Assembly: GCA_029263315.1 (NCBI GenBank)
Contig: JAJCXR010000054.1
Location: forward strand, 1-64,000
Length of the DNA: 64,000 bases
Direction: 5' to 3'
Source of the DNA: Acidobacteriota bacterium
Lineage (GTDB): Bacteria; Acidobacteriota; Thermoanaerobaculia; Multivoradales; J023
Numbering within the stretch: the stretch's first letter is position 1; each line of letters begins with the position of its first letter. Under the pieces are notes generated by a model. That model worked only from the letters and a program-made list of their open reading frames with translations. It was not told the DNA's origin and did no database searches. Of this stretch, positions 41,269 to 50,255 are shown piece by piece. Made by a program: the position numbers and the translations under genes.

Positions 41269-44200
41269 ATGCGATACCACCTGCCAAATCTTGCCAGCCT
41301 CCTCCTGCTTCCCCTCGCCGCCCTCCTCACCCTCGGCTGCCCCGCCGATGTCGAGATTCCGCAACGGGCCATCGAGCTTCGCGATACGGGCTTCGCCGAG
41401 CTCGAAAACGAACGTCCGGAGGAAGCGGCAAAGGCCTATCGCGAGTTGCTGGAGATCTATCCCGACGATCCCCTCGGCCATGCCAACTTGGCCGTCGCCT
41501 TGCTGCGTCAGCAGGAATATGAAGCGGCGCAGGGGGCCATCGCACAAGCCCTTCAGCTAGATCCCGAGCGCGGCGAGCTGATCGCCATAGAGGCGGAGAT
41601 CCTGCAATGGCAGGGGAATCTCGACGGCGCCCTGGCGCGCATGCAGCAAGCCATGACCGCCGCCCCCGACGATCTCGAAATCCTCTACGCCGCCTATCAA
41701 CTGGCCACCACCGCCGAGGGTGAGCTGGCGGAGAGCACCGCCTACGAAGCCTTGAGGCATCTGGCAGAGCTACGCCCGGAAAACACGGTGATCATCCTGC
41801 AACTGGGCCAACAGGCCATCGCCAAGAACGATCGCACCACCGCCACCGGCGCCTACCAGCGCATCGAAGAGTTGCTCTGGCAAGCCGATCCGATGGCGCA
41901 ACGGGCCTTGGCCATGGTGGACGAAGCCCTGCGTCAGGACGATCTGGCGGCGGCCCGGGTGCCCGCCGTGCGCCTCGAGAACGTGCTCAAGATCTCTCCC
42001 CTCTACCGCGAGAGCCTGCGGGAGCTGAAAACCGGCATCCAGGGGATTCCCCTGCGCACCTTCCGAGGCGAGGCCCCTCCCCGGGCCTTCGGCGATCCCA
42101 TCGACATCCAATTTACCGCCTCGCCGTTGAGCGACCGCGCCACCGTAGGCGGCAGCTTGGCGGTGGGTGACTTCGACGGTGACTCGCGCAGCGACATCGC
42201 CCGCTTGCAGCGAGGGGACGACACCGGTCAGGTTCTGTTGGAGATCCGCCTGGCAGCGGCGGGCTTTGAAGCCTCGGCCACCCCGCTGGCCCCGGCGAGC
42301 CAAGAAGATCCGACGGCCGAAATGGGCTCGGAGCCCAGCGACGAGAAGATCGACGATGCCGCCCCCGGCGCTACCCCCGACGCTGATCTGAGCACCAGCC
42401 GACGGCTGCTGGCCAGCGATCTCGACAACGACGGCCATCTCGACTTGTTGGCGATCGGAACGGCGCGCTCCAGCCTCTGGCTCGGCCTCGGCGACGGCAC
42501 CTTCAGGGTAGCCCCGGGGCACCTGGGGCTATCCCAAGCCAGGGCCCTCGCCGCGACGGTCATCGACTTCGATATCGAAGGGGATCTCGACCTGGTCACC
42601 GTCGGCGACAGGGTCGACCTCTACCGTAACGACCTCGAAGGACCCCTCGAAGCGGTGACGGCCCAGTCGTTGCCCGCGCTGAGCCAGACCGAGTGGCGAG
42701 CCGTCGCCGCCAGTGACCTGGACCGCGATGGCGACCTCGACCTCGCCGTCGCCCACGGACAGGGGATCGAGCGCCTCGACAATCTTCGTCAAGGTCGTTT
42801 TGTCGCCCTCGATGGCATCCCGGCGGCCGACGCAACACCGCGGGATATGGTGGCGGCTGATTTCGACCAAGACGGCTACCCCGACTTGGTGACCGTCGGT
42901 CAAGGATTCCACGCCTGGCGCAACAGTGGGACCTCGGCGGATGCACCCCGCGGCAGCGCCGTCGACTTCGAAAGCTGGTCACCCTCCGGTTTGGCCTCCG
43001 ATGCCGAGCTGTCTCGCCTCGTCGCCTTCGACGGCGACAACGACGGTCGCCTCGACTTGGCGGCGGTGGGCGCAGGGGGTTTGGAGATCCGCCTGCAAGA
43101 CGGTGCGGGCGGCTACCGTCGGCTCGATGTGGCGCCCCCCGGGGAGGGTCTCGAAGCGATCGCCGCTGCCGACTTCGACGGCGACGGCGACCTCGACTTG
43201 GTGGTCGCCGGACGCTCGGGCCTCTTTCGCCTCGACAACCAGGGGGGCAACGCCAACAACTGGTTGGCCATCCGTCTGCGGGGTTTGAACAAGGGCAACA
43301 GCAAGAACAACATGCTCGGAGTCGGCTCGGTGGTGGAGGTGCGCAACGGCCCGGCCTACCAATTCCATGAAGCTTCCGGCGATGTCGTCCATTTGGGCCT
43401 GGGGCAGCAATCCCAGGCGGATGTCTTGCGGGTGGTGTGGACCAACGGTGTACCGCAGAACCGCCTAAAGCTCGCCGGCCAGCAACAGATCGTCGAAGAG
43501 CAGTTGCTCAAGGGTAGCTGTCCGTTTCTCTATGCTTGGAACGGCAGCGAATTCACCTTTGTCACCGATCTGCTTTGGGGAGCGCCCCTCGGCTTGCCGG
43601 TGGCCCCGGGAGTTTGGGCCTCCAGCGATCCCTCGGAGCTGGTGCGCGTCGACGGCCTGGTGGACGACGACGGCATCTACCGCCTGCGGGTCACCGAGGA
43701 GCTGTGGGAAGCGGCGTTCTTCGACCACCTGAGGTTGTGGGTGGTGGATCACCCGCAAGAGGTGGAAGTGGCCAGCAATCTGCGGGTGGTGCCCGGCGGC
43801 GCGCCTCAGCCCGAGGCGGTCTTGGCGAGCCGGGGCTTGCGCCCCCTGCGAGCCGCTTGGGACGGCAGCGGCCGAGAGGTCACGGCCGAGGTTCTGCGGC
43901 GCGACGAGGTCTATGCCGACGGCTACCGCAAGAGCCCTTACCAAGGGGTGGCGGCGGAACCTTGGAGCTTCACCATCGACTTGGGCGAGGCACCTGCCAA
44001 GCCGGTGCGTCTCCACATGGACGGCTGGATCTTTCCCGCCGATGCCAGCCTCAACCTGGCGGTGGCCCAACGGCAGGACCTCCCCTACTTACCCCCCCGC
44101 TTGGAGATGGAAACCCCTTCCGGCTGGCAATTGCTGATGCCGTCGACGGGTTTCCCCGCCGGCAAGACGAAGACCCTGGTGCTCGACCTACCGGCCTTGC

Positions 44201-44763
44201 CGAAGGGCGTCCACAAACTGCGTCTGGTGAGCAATCTTTGGTTGCACTGGGACCGCATCGCTTGGACGACCCAACCGGCCGATGACCTACCTCGAGTGCA
44301 AGCCCAATTGACACCGAGCCACGCCGAGCTACGCTTCCGCGGTTATTCCACCGAAGTGCGTCGCGCCCCCAACGGCCCCCACCACTTCGACTATCAACGC
44401 ACCCGCACCGAGGCACGATGGCTCGCTTTCAGTGGCCACTACACCCGCTTCGGCGATGTCCGTCCGCTGCTCGACACGGCAGACGACCGGTCGGTGATCT
44501 TGGCCCCCGGCGACGAGATCGACCTACGCTTCGACGGTCAAGAGCTGCCGCCGTTGCAGCAAGGTTGGCAACGGACCCTCTTTCTCGAGAGCCATGGCTG
44601 GGACAAGGACGCCGACCGCAATACCTTCGAGGCCCAGCAAGTGGAGCCTCTGCCCTTCCGGGCGATGAGCGGCTATCCCTATGGTGAGGGGGAGGCATTC
44701 CCGGATACACCTGAGCACCGCGCCTATCGCGAAGAGTGGCTGACACGACGTATCGGAGGCTAG
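41269..44763 (+). CDS. Large TPR plus FG-GAP/ASPIC-UnbV lipoprotein
   Basis: A 1164-residue surface lipoprotein (LLTLGC lipobox, Cys at about 24). TPR repeats occupy about 30-250 (GFAELENERPEEAAKAYRELLEIYPDD). Residues 290-660 form an FG-GAP/VCBS propeller whose Ca-binding loops read VGDFDGDSRSDI, ASDLDNDGHLDLL, ASDLDRDGDLDLA, AADFDQDGYPDLV and AADFDGDGDLDLV. An ASPIC/UnbV domain follows (NNWLAIRLRGLNKGNSKNN..., VVWTNGVPQN). The last 400 residues, from CPFLYAWNGSEFTFVTDLLWGAP, form a beta-rich region found at the C-terminus of long CRTAC1 homologues. It fuses in one chain the two functions encoded separately by 8068-11597. Confidence 0.88.
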   Translation: MRYHLPNLASLLLLPLAALLTLGCPADVEIPQRAIELRDTGFAELENERPEEAAKAYRELLEIYPDDPLGHANLAVALLRQQEYEAAQGAIAQALQLDPERGELIAIEAEILQWQGNLDGALARMQQAMTAAPDDLEILYAAYQLATTAEGELAESTAYEALRHLAELRPENTVIILQLGQQAIAKNDRTTATGAYQRIEELLWQADPMAQRALAMVDEALRQDDLAAARVPAVRLENVLKISPLYRESLRELKTGIQGIPLRTFRGEAPPRAFGDPIDIQFTASPLSDRATVGGSLAVGDFDGDSRSDIARLQRGDDTGQVLLEIRLAAAGFEASATPLAPASQEDPTAEMGSEPSDEKIDDAAPGATPDADLSTSRRLLASDLDNDGHLDLLAIGTARSSLWLGLGDGTFRVAPGHLGLSQARALAATVIDFDIEGDLDLVTVGDRVDLYRNDLEGPLEAVTAQSLPALSQTEWRAVAASDLDRDGDLDLAVAHGQGIERLDNLRQGRFVALDGIPAADATPRDMVAADFDQDGYPDLVTVGQGFHAWRNSGTSADAPRGSAVDFESWSPSGLASDAELSRLVAFDGDNDGRLDLAAVGAGGLEIRLQDGAGGYRRLDVAPPGEGLEAIAAADFDGDGDLDLVVAGRSGLFRLDNQGGNANNWLAIRLRGLNKGNSKNNMLGVGSVVEVRNGPAYQFHEASGDVVHLGLGQQSQADVLRVVWTNGVPQNRLKLAGQQQIVEEQLLKGSCPFLYAWNGSEFTFVTDLLWGAPLGLPVAPGVWASSDPSELVRVDGLVDDDGIYRLRVTEELWEAAFFDHLRLWVVDHPQEVEVASNLRVVPGGAPQPEAVLASRGLRPLRAAWDGSGREVTAEVLRRDEVYADGYRKSPYQGVAAEPWSFTIDLGEAPAKPVRLHMDGWIFPADASLNLAVAQRQDLPYLPPRLEMETPSGWQLLMPSTGFPAGKTKTLVLDLPALPKGVHKLRLVSNLWLHWDRIAWTTQPADDLPRVQAQLTPSHAELRFRGYSTEVRRAPNGPHHFDYQRTRTEARWLAFSGHYTRFGDVRPLLDTADDRSVILAPGDEIDLRFDGQELPPLQQGWQRTLFLESHGWDKDADRNTFEAQQVEPLPFRAMSGYPYGEGEAFPDTPEHRAYREEWLTRRIGG

Positions 44764-44888
44764 ATCGAAATCTTACCGGGGCAGATGCATCTGGGCTTCG
44801 CTAGGTCATCTTGTCCTCCGGAGGACCGGAGGACTGCCCGGAACCGGAAGGCTTCCGACCCACTGATCGAGCACCGCCTACCCTCTCG

Positions 44889-45042
44889 GCGTCCCGCGAG
44901 GACGCGGCAATTCCGGCGTCCCGCAGGGACGACAAAACATAGCGAGTGGCTTCAGCCACTGGTGCCCGCGGCGCTCCCTCGCGCCAAGAAACCAATGTGA
45001 GATCTGGAGAAAGAGAATTGGATTGTGGCCCTGTAGGGGCCC
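44889..45042. repeat. Cluster of REP-like palindromes
   Basis: Four short hairpins follow each other in a gene-free interval: GCGTCC-CGCGA-GGACGC (44889-44905), CGTCCC-GCA-GGGACG (44917-44931), AGTGGCT-TC-AGCCACT (44945-44960) and GGCCCT-GT-AGGGGCC (45028-45041). The order 'CGTCCCGCAGGGACGACA...GTGGCTTCAGCCAC' resembles REP-type palindromes mobilised by RAYT transposases. No transposase is nearby. The rest of 44764-45091 has no gene. Confidence 0.5.
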
Positions 45043-45091
45043 GACCGCCCCTCGCAACGCTTTGGCCACATCGGAACGGGAACTGGCTAAA

Positions 45092-45250
45092 TACACCTTT
45101 CAAAAATACGCTGGAATTCGAGCCCCGATACATCCACGTCCGGGGGCGTCACGCTCGCTGCAACAGAGCCCCACTATGCCTCACTCGCAAGCCTTGCGTC
45201 CGCGGCGCCTCGGGGCTCTCGATACGTCACCGTATTTCCGGAAAGGTGTA
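45092..45250 (+). repeat. MITE-like repeat, copy B (complete)
   Basis: A 155-base core flanked on both sides by TA (45092-45093 and 45249-45250). Its ends, CACCTTTCaAAAATACG and CGTATTTCCGGAAAGGTG, are inverted repeats. Copy A at the window start is its inverse. Both sides are followed by CTAA-like bases. There is no internal coding capacity. The TA flanks and inverted ends fit an IS630/Tc1-type non-autonomous element. The right end abuts the TAG stop of the PilZ gene. Confidence 0.75.
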
Positions 45251-45616
45251 CTAAGGGGTCAGCGGCGCGTCGTCGTTGTTCGCCATGTAACCGTCGAGCA
45301 GCTCTTGGGTTTCCTCGTCGAGCCCGTCGAAGGTGATGCCCATGCAGGATTTCTCATCATCGAGGGCCATCAGATAGACCACCGTGCCACTGATGTCGAG
45401 AATGCGATCTTCGAGCACCAAATTGATGCTGACCGTGGTGCGTAGGGGAAGCGGATGGTAGAGCTCGAGGCGCATTCCGCCACGGGATATGTTGAGCGTA
45501 CGGCCAGTCTTGAGATCTGCCCGGAAGCCCTCTTCATCGAATTGACTGATCTGGACCAGGTTGATCTTATCGATGCGGGGGTCAATCCGACGGTCGCGAT
45601 CTGTGCTCTCACTCAT
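45251..45616 (-). CDS. PilZ-domain protein, putative c-di-GMP receptor
   Basis: A 121-residue single-domain PilZ protein. The c-di-GMP-binding motifs are present: the Arg-rich RDRRIDPRI near the N-terminus and NISRGGMRLEL (the [D/N]-x-S-x-x-G motif) at about 50-60. The remaining strands (LVLEDRILDISGTVVYL, CMGITFDGLDEETQELL) complete the barrel. ATG 45616 is chosen because GGGAG lies nine bases upstream. The TAG stop lies directly against the terminal TA of MITE copy B, so the last residues may be element-derived. The controlled process (motility, polysaccharide or transcription) is not indicated by neighbours. Confidence 0.85.
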   Translation of the reverse strand: MSESTDRDRRIDPRIDKINLVQISQFDEEGFRADLKTGRTLNISRGGMRLELYHPLPLRTTVSINLVLEDRILDISGTVVYLMALDDEKSCMGITFDGLDEETQELLDGYMANNDDAPLTP

Positions 45617-45713
45617 TCTCGACATCTCCCTGCCTTGCGGCACGCGATGGATAGACACGCAGAGGGTATACGAAACCTTATGCCATGTACTCTAGAGTGC
45701 CGTCATCCCGAGG

Positions 45714-46220
45714 TCAACCTTCGTCTTCGGCCTCGGCCCGTGGTGCCGCTCGCGGGCCTTTTCGGGCCTCGACCAAGGCCAGAAAACGGTTCATATCCGA
45801 CTTCATCAAATCGAAGGAAGAGAATTTGACGACGGAAGCGTCGTCGAGACGGAGCAAGATCTTGCCATTCTCGAGCCGCCCCTCCACCACTTGCGCCAAG
45901 GGTAGGGGACGCACGCGATAGGGCCCGACATGCACCAGGATGTGCCGCCGGTCGATCTCCAACAGCGGTGTGCCGCGGGCCCAGAAATAGCGCCGCAGCC
46001 ACAACGCCCCAATGACCCACCAGCCGACGCCAAACCAGGTCTTTCCGGCCAAGAAATAGAGCATCCCGGTGACCGCAAAAAGCAAGGTTGCCAAGAGGTT
46101 GAGGTAAACCGTCAGCGCTGGACGAGCGAAGCTCACTTTGCCATCGTCCGCTGCTCCGTCGTGCACCTTGACCAACTGAGCCGCCGCTTCGTCGTTGGCG
46201 CTCTGCCCTGATTCAGCCAC
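45714..46220 (-). CDS. Small membrane protein with PH-like cytoplasmic domain
   Basis: A 168-residue protein starting at GTG 46220, five bases after an AAGGAG that is also the end of the parC gene. After about 35 polar residues come two adjacent transmembrane helices (LNLLATLLFAVTGMLYFLAG and FGVGWWVIGALWL). A beta-rich segment follows (LLEIDRRHILVHVGPYRVRPLPLAQVVEGRLENGKILLRLDD), resembling bacterial PH-like (DUF304-type) domains. The charged C-terminal tail is probably disordered. I do not recognise a named family. It is likely co-transcribed behind parE-parC, although a functional link is not evident. Confidence 0.65.
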   Translation of the reverse strand: MAESGQSANDEAAAQLVKVHDGAADDGKVSFARPALTVYLNLLATLLFAVTGMLYFLAGKTWFGVGWWVIGALWLRRYFWARGTPLLEIDRRHILVHVGPYRVRPLPLAQVVEGRLENGKILLRLDDASVVKFSSFDLMKSDMNRFLALVEARKGPRAAPRAEAEDEG

Positions 46221-46222
46221 AT

Positions 46223-48130
46223 TCACTCCTTGTGGTATTTGATCCACTTGACCGGTTTGGCAGCCAGGCGCGAACCGCGGCTGGCCAGCCCACTGACCTT
46301 GAGGTCCCTGAGATCGTACCAATCATCGAGCTTGCGGGCTCGCTTCATCGGCACGTAGGTCAAATGTACCTTGTAGCTGGGCTCGCCCACCCACAACCTA
46401 TCGACTTGACCCTTTTTGTCCTTGATCAAGTCGTATTCCTTGTCCTTGATGAAACCTTGAATGTGGATTCGCTTGCCCCAGGCGATCTTGTCGAGATCGC
46501 GATAGACGTAGGTCAGGACCACCCCCTGCTCTTCGTCGAAGGGTCTGATATCCAGAGCTTTGGCAAAGAAGACTTTCTCAGGGGGCGCGATCACCCGATA
46601 GGTGCCATCGGCGGTCACCACCAGGATTCTGTCGTACTCGCTGGCGGCGAATTTGAATTTATCCCCTTTGACCTCGGTTCCAAAAAAACCGCTGGCGGGG
46701 TCGTAGGAGAGCTTGAGATCTTGCCTCGCCACTTCTTTGAGACTCACCTGATTGAACGAGGTGAGCCGGCTGCGCCGCGGATAGCGGTCACCAAATTTCT
46801 CCAGCAAGCCCTCCAGGTAGAGAACGGTGGTTTGGGTCAGCTTGCCGAGCTTACGTTTGCACGCCTTGATGGCCCGGACGATGTCGCCGAGCTCTTTCTT
46901 GTACTTGTTGATGTCATAGATCGAGATGCGGCGGATGCGGATTTGCAGCAGCCGCTCGACATCTTCATCGACCATCGGTCGAACGAAAAACATCCGGTAA
47001 TTATCCATACCGTCGTAAACCGCCTGGCTCACTTTCTCGGAGGTATTAGCGGTTTCGATCTCTTTGTAGACCCGATTCTCGATGAAGATCTGCTCCAAGG
47101 TGAGCCAATGCTCACGATCTTCGAGCTCCTGGAGCTCCAGCTCGAGCTCGGCCTTGAGCTGAGACTTGAGGCGTTCGGTCAAACCGCGTAGCACGTCGGT
47201 GACCGTCATCTCCGCCGGGTGACCGTCGCGGATGACCAGGATATTGGAGGAGATCGACACCTCGCAGTTGGTGTAGGCCCACAACTGAGGTACCACCTCG
47301 TCGGCATAGACGCCGCGGGCCAGATGGAGGTTGATCTCCACCTCCTCGGCGGTTCGATCATCGATCGAAGCGACCTTGAGCTTGCCCTTCTGGGCGGCAT
47401 TCTCAATCGACTGAATCAAGCTCTCGGTTGTCGTCGAGTAGGGAACTTGACGAATGGTGATGGTTTTTTTGTCTTTCGAGATGTCCAGCAAGGCGCGGAC
47501 CCTTACCTTGCCGACGCCGTCCTCGTATTCCTCGACATCCGCCAAACCACCCTGGGGGAAATCCGGAAACAGGGCGATGTCCCGGCCCTGCAGAAGGTCG
47601 ATCTGGGCTTGCAAGAGCTCCACAAAATTGTGCGGAAGGATCTTTGTCGCCATCCCGACGGCGATGCCCTCGGTGCCGAGCATCAGGACCACCGGCAATT
47701 TCACCGGCAGAAACACCGGTTCGTCCTTGCGGCCGTCGTAGCTCGGTCGCCACTCGGTGAGCTTCTTGTTGAACAGGGTTTCCCGGGCCAGAGGGGTCAA
47801 ACGGCACTCGATATAACGTGCCGCCGCCGCCGGATGGCCGGTCAAGATGTTGCCGAAGTTGCCTTGCCGCTCGATGAAGTATTCCTTGTTGGCCAGCACC
47901 ACCAAGGCATCGCCAATGGAGGCATCGCCGTGGGGATGCAGCTTCATGGTTTCGCCGATGATGTTCGCCACCTTGTGGAACCGTCCATCATCGGACTCGA
48001 ACAGGGTATGCAGCAGGCGACGCTGCACCGGCTTACAGCCGTCCCGAAGATCGGGAATGGCCCGGTCGACAATTACATAACTCGCGTACTCGAGAAAATT
48101 GCGCCGCATCAGCGGCTCGAGAAAACTCAT
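46223..48130 (-). CDS. parC: DNA topoisomerase IV subunit A, Bacteroidetes-like type
   Basis: A 635-residue type IIA topoisomerase breakage-reunion subunit. The winged-helix region has KLHPHGDASIGDALVVL (64-80) and the catalytic Tyr106 in AAARYIECRL. The protein is shorter than GyrA or proteobacterial ParC because the C-terminal beta-pinwheel is reduced (about residues 490-620, IYRVIAPPEK, IAWGKRIHIQGF). The HPHGDASIGDA form resembles topoisomerase IV of Bacteroidetes. Position 70, equivalent to E. coli GyrA Ser83, is Ala, so intrinsic reduced quinolone sensitivity is possible. It follows parE by 18 bases in one operon. Confidence 0.9.
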   Translation of the reverse strand: MSFLEPLMRRNFLEYASYVIVDRAIPDLRDGCKPVQRRLLHTLFESDDGRFHKVANIIGETMKLHPHGDASIGDALVVLANKEYFIERQGNFGNILTGHPAAAARYIECRLTPLARETLFNKKLTEWRPSYDGRKDEPVFLPVKLPVVLMLGTEGIAVGMATKILPHNFVELLQAQIDLLQGRDIALFPDFPQGGLADVEEYEDGVGKVRVRALLDISKDKKTITIRQVPYSTTTESLIQSIENAAQKGKLKVASIDDRTAEEVEINLHLARGVYADEVVPQLWAYTNCEVSISSNILVIRDGHPAEMTVTDVLRGLTERLKSQLKAELELELQELEDREHWLTLEQIFIENRVYKEIETANTSEKVSQAVYDGMDNYRMFFVRPMVDEDVERLLQIRIRRISIYDINKYKKELGDIVRAIKACKRKLGKLTQTTVLYLEGLLEKFGDRYPRRSRLTSFNQVSLKEVARQDLKLSYDPASGFFGTEVKGDKFKFAASEYDRILVVTADGTYRVIAPPEKVFFAKALDIRPFDEEQGVVLTYVYRDLDKIAWGKRIHIQGFIKDKEYDLIKDKKGQVDRLWVGEPSYKVHLTYVPMKRARKLDDWYDLRDLKVSGLASRGSRLAAKPVKWIKYHKE

Positions 48131-48148
48131 TCCTGATCCTCAGAGAGC

Positions 48149-49963
48149 CTAGATAACATCGCTGATCAAGTTGTCAACGATGAAATTTTTCCGTTCCGGC
48201 GTGTTCTTGCCCATGAAGAATTCCAGCGCCTTGCCCACTTCGCTCATGGCACGGGTGCGCACTTGCACCAACCGAATATCGGCCGCAATGAAGCGCTTGA
48301 ACTCTTTAGGGGAGATTTCACCCAAACCCTTGAAGCGGGTCACCTCGGGTTTCGAGAGTTTTGCTATCGCCCGGTCCCGTTCGGTCTCGCTGTAGCAGTA
48401 GTAGGTTTCTTTTTTGTTGCGAACCCGAAACAGCGGTGTCTCTAAGATATAGACATGCCCGCGGACCACCAGCTCTTCGAAATAGCGCAAGAAATAGGTC
48501 AACAGAAGATTGCGAATATGCATGCCGTCGACGTCGGCATCGGTGGCGATGATCACCTTGCTGTAGCGCAGATCGTCCACCGTGTCTTCAATGCCCAAGG
48601 CGCGCATGATGTTGTAGAGCTCTTCGTTTTTGTAGATGGCGTCCCGTTTGAGGCCATAGCAGTTCAAGGGTTTGCCCTTGAGGCTGAAGACCGCTTGTGT
48701 ATCGACGTCCCGAGACTGCACCATCGAGCCCCCCGCCGAGTCCCCCTCGGTGAGAAAGATGCTCGTTTCCTCCGTTCGCGGCTTCTTGTCACCGCGGTGG
48801 ATCTTGCAGTCGATCAGCTTGGGAATGCGGATGGCCGTTTTTTTGGCCCGCTCCCGGGCCTGCTTCTTGACCGACGCCAACTCCTTGCGCAGCTTCTCGT
48901 TGGCCTCGATCTTCTGGATCAGCTTGTCGGCCACATCGACGTTCTTGTGCAGCCAAACCACCACCGCGTCCTTGACCTGGGGCACGATCCAGCCGCGCAC
49001 CTCCGTCGAGCCCAATTTGTTCTTGGTCTGACTCTCGAAGACCGGCTCTTGGATCTTGACCGCCACGGCGCCGATCAAGCCGTCCCGCACATCGGCCCCG
49101 GCGAAGGTCTTCTTGGCGTACTCGTTGATGCCCTTGAGCAAGCCCTCGCGGAAGGCGCTCTGGTGGGTGCCGCCGTCGGAGGTGTGTTGCCCGTTGACGA
49201 AGCTGAAATAGGTTTCACCGTAGTTATTGGTGTGGGTGAAGGCGAGCTCCAGCTTGCCGTCTTGCAGATGCATGATGTCGTAGAGCCCGGCCTCTTCCCC
49301 CAGCTCCTCGGCCAACAGATCTCGCAAGCCGTTCTTGCTGCGAAAACGCTGGCCATTGTAGATCAGGGTCAGCCCGGTGTTGAGGAAGGCGTAATAACGT
49401 AGGCGATGCTCAATGAACTCTTCATGCCATTTGTAGTCGCCGAAGATTTCCTGATCGGGAACGAAGGAGACATAGGTTCCGTCGCTGGCAGACTTGTCCT
49501 TGCCGTCCAACTCCTGACGAATCTTGCCCTGCTCGAACTCCGCACGCTTGAACTTGCCACCGCGAAAGGAGCACACCTCGAATTTCGCGGACAGGGCGTT
49601 GACCGCCTTGGTCCCCACCCCGTTCAAGCCGACAGAGAACTGGAAGACGTCGTCGTTGTATTTGCCGCCGGTGTGCATGCGCGACACACAGTCGACCACT
49701 TTGCCCAAGGGGATGCCCCGCCCGTAGTCGCGCACCGACAGGGTATCGTCCTGTCGCTGGATCTCGATACGACGGCCATGGCCCATGATGAATTCATCGA
49801 TGGCGTTGTCGATGACTTCCTTGAGCAGGATGTAGACGCCGTCATCGATGTTGGACCCGTCGCCGATGCGGCCGATGTACATGCCGCTGCGCAGCCTGAT
49901 ATGGGTCAGGGCATCTAGGGTTTGGATCGCTTTTTCGTCGTACTCTACGGCCTTCTTGGCCAT
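48149..49963 (-). CDS. parE: DNA topoisomerase IV subunit B, Bacteroidetes-like type
   Basis: A 604-residue GHKL-ATPase subunit. Visible motifs: HIRLRSGMYIG (about 20-30), EVIDNAIDEF with the catalytic Glu, VRDYGRGIPLG, TGGKYNDDVFQFSVGLNGVGTKAVNALS, the TOPRIM metal-binding EGDSAGGS and DADVDGMHI. The C-terminus ends with SPKEFKRFIAADIRL and a short tail. ATG 49963 is preferred because AAGGAGAAGAG precedes it; the longer frame adds ten unrelated residues. The IDDGVYILLKEVIDN wording is typical of Bacteroidetes ParE. The 49964-50255 gap upstream holds no gene. Confidence 0.92.
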   Translation of the reverse strand: MAKKAVEYDEKAIQTLDALTHIRLRSGMYIGRIGDGSNIDDGVYILLKEVIDNAIDEFIMGHGRRIEIQRQDDTLSVRDYGRGIPLGKVVDCVSRMHTGGKYNDDVFQFSVGLNGVGTKAVNALSAKFEVCSFRGGKFKRAEFEQGKIRQELDGKDKSASDGTYVSFVPDQEIFGDYKWHEEFIEHRLRYYAFLNTGLTLIYNGQRFRSKNGLRDLLAEELGEEAGLYDIMHLQDGKLELAFTHTNNYGETYFSFVNGQHTSDGGTHQSAFREGLLKGINEYAKKTFAGADVRDGLIGAVAVKIQEPVFESQTKNKLGSTEVRGWIVPQVKDAVVVWLHKNVDVADKLIQKIEANEKLRKELASVKKQARERAKKTAIRIPKLIDCKIHRGDKKPRTEETSIFLTEGDSAGGSMVQSRDVDTQAVFSLKGKPLNCYGLKRDAIYKNEELYNIMRALGIEDTVDDLRYSKVIIATDADVDGMHIRNLLLTYFLRYFEELVVRGHVYILETPLFRVRNKKETYYCYSETERDRAIAKLSKPEVTRFKGLGEISPKEFKRFIAADIRLVQVRTRAMSEVGKALEFFMGKNTPERKNFIVDNLISDVI

Positions 49964-50219
49964 CTCTTCTCCTTGACGGACGGGTGAATCCACCGCTCAA
50001 CGGGTCATCCAACCTACAAAAAATGAGCTCTGAGATCAGCCCGCTCCAACGCTGGCTCTCCCGCCTTTCCGGCGCCGCCTCGAGGACGGCTCAACGGGGC
50101 GCATTGTAGCAAGTAGGCCGGCAGGTCCGAGGCTCTTTGAAAGCACGAGCCGAGGCGGAGAGCAGGCCAGAGGCAGGGCGGTAGTCTAGCGTAAGTCGCG
50201 GTCGACTCCAAGCCTCCAT

Positions 50220-50248
50220 GCCAGGGAAGTACTTTCCTCGGCCCTGGC
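50220..50248 (-). terminator. Hairpin after the hybrid histidine kinase gene
   Basis: GCCAGGG (50220-50226) and CCCTGGC (50242-50248) are perfect seven-base arms lying eight bases after the kinase stop codon on the minus strand. The loop itself contains near-palindromic AAGTACTTT. A T run is lacking, so termination may be Rho-dependent or the hairpin may serve mRNA stability. Confidence 0.4.
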
Positions 50249-50255
50249 TCTGCGC

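Noticed and set aside
50220..50248. Canonical Rho-independent terminator
   Set aside because: The stem is good but no T run follows on the transcribed strand, so it is listed only as a hairpin with low confidence.
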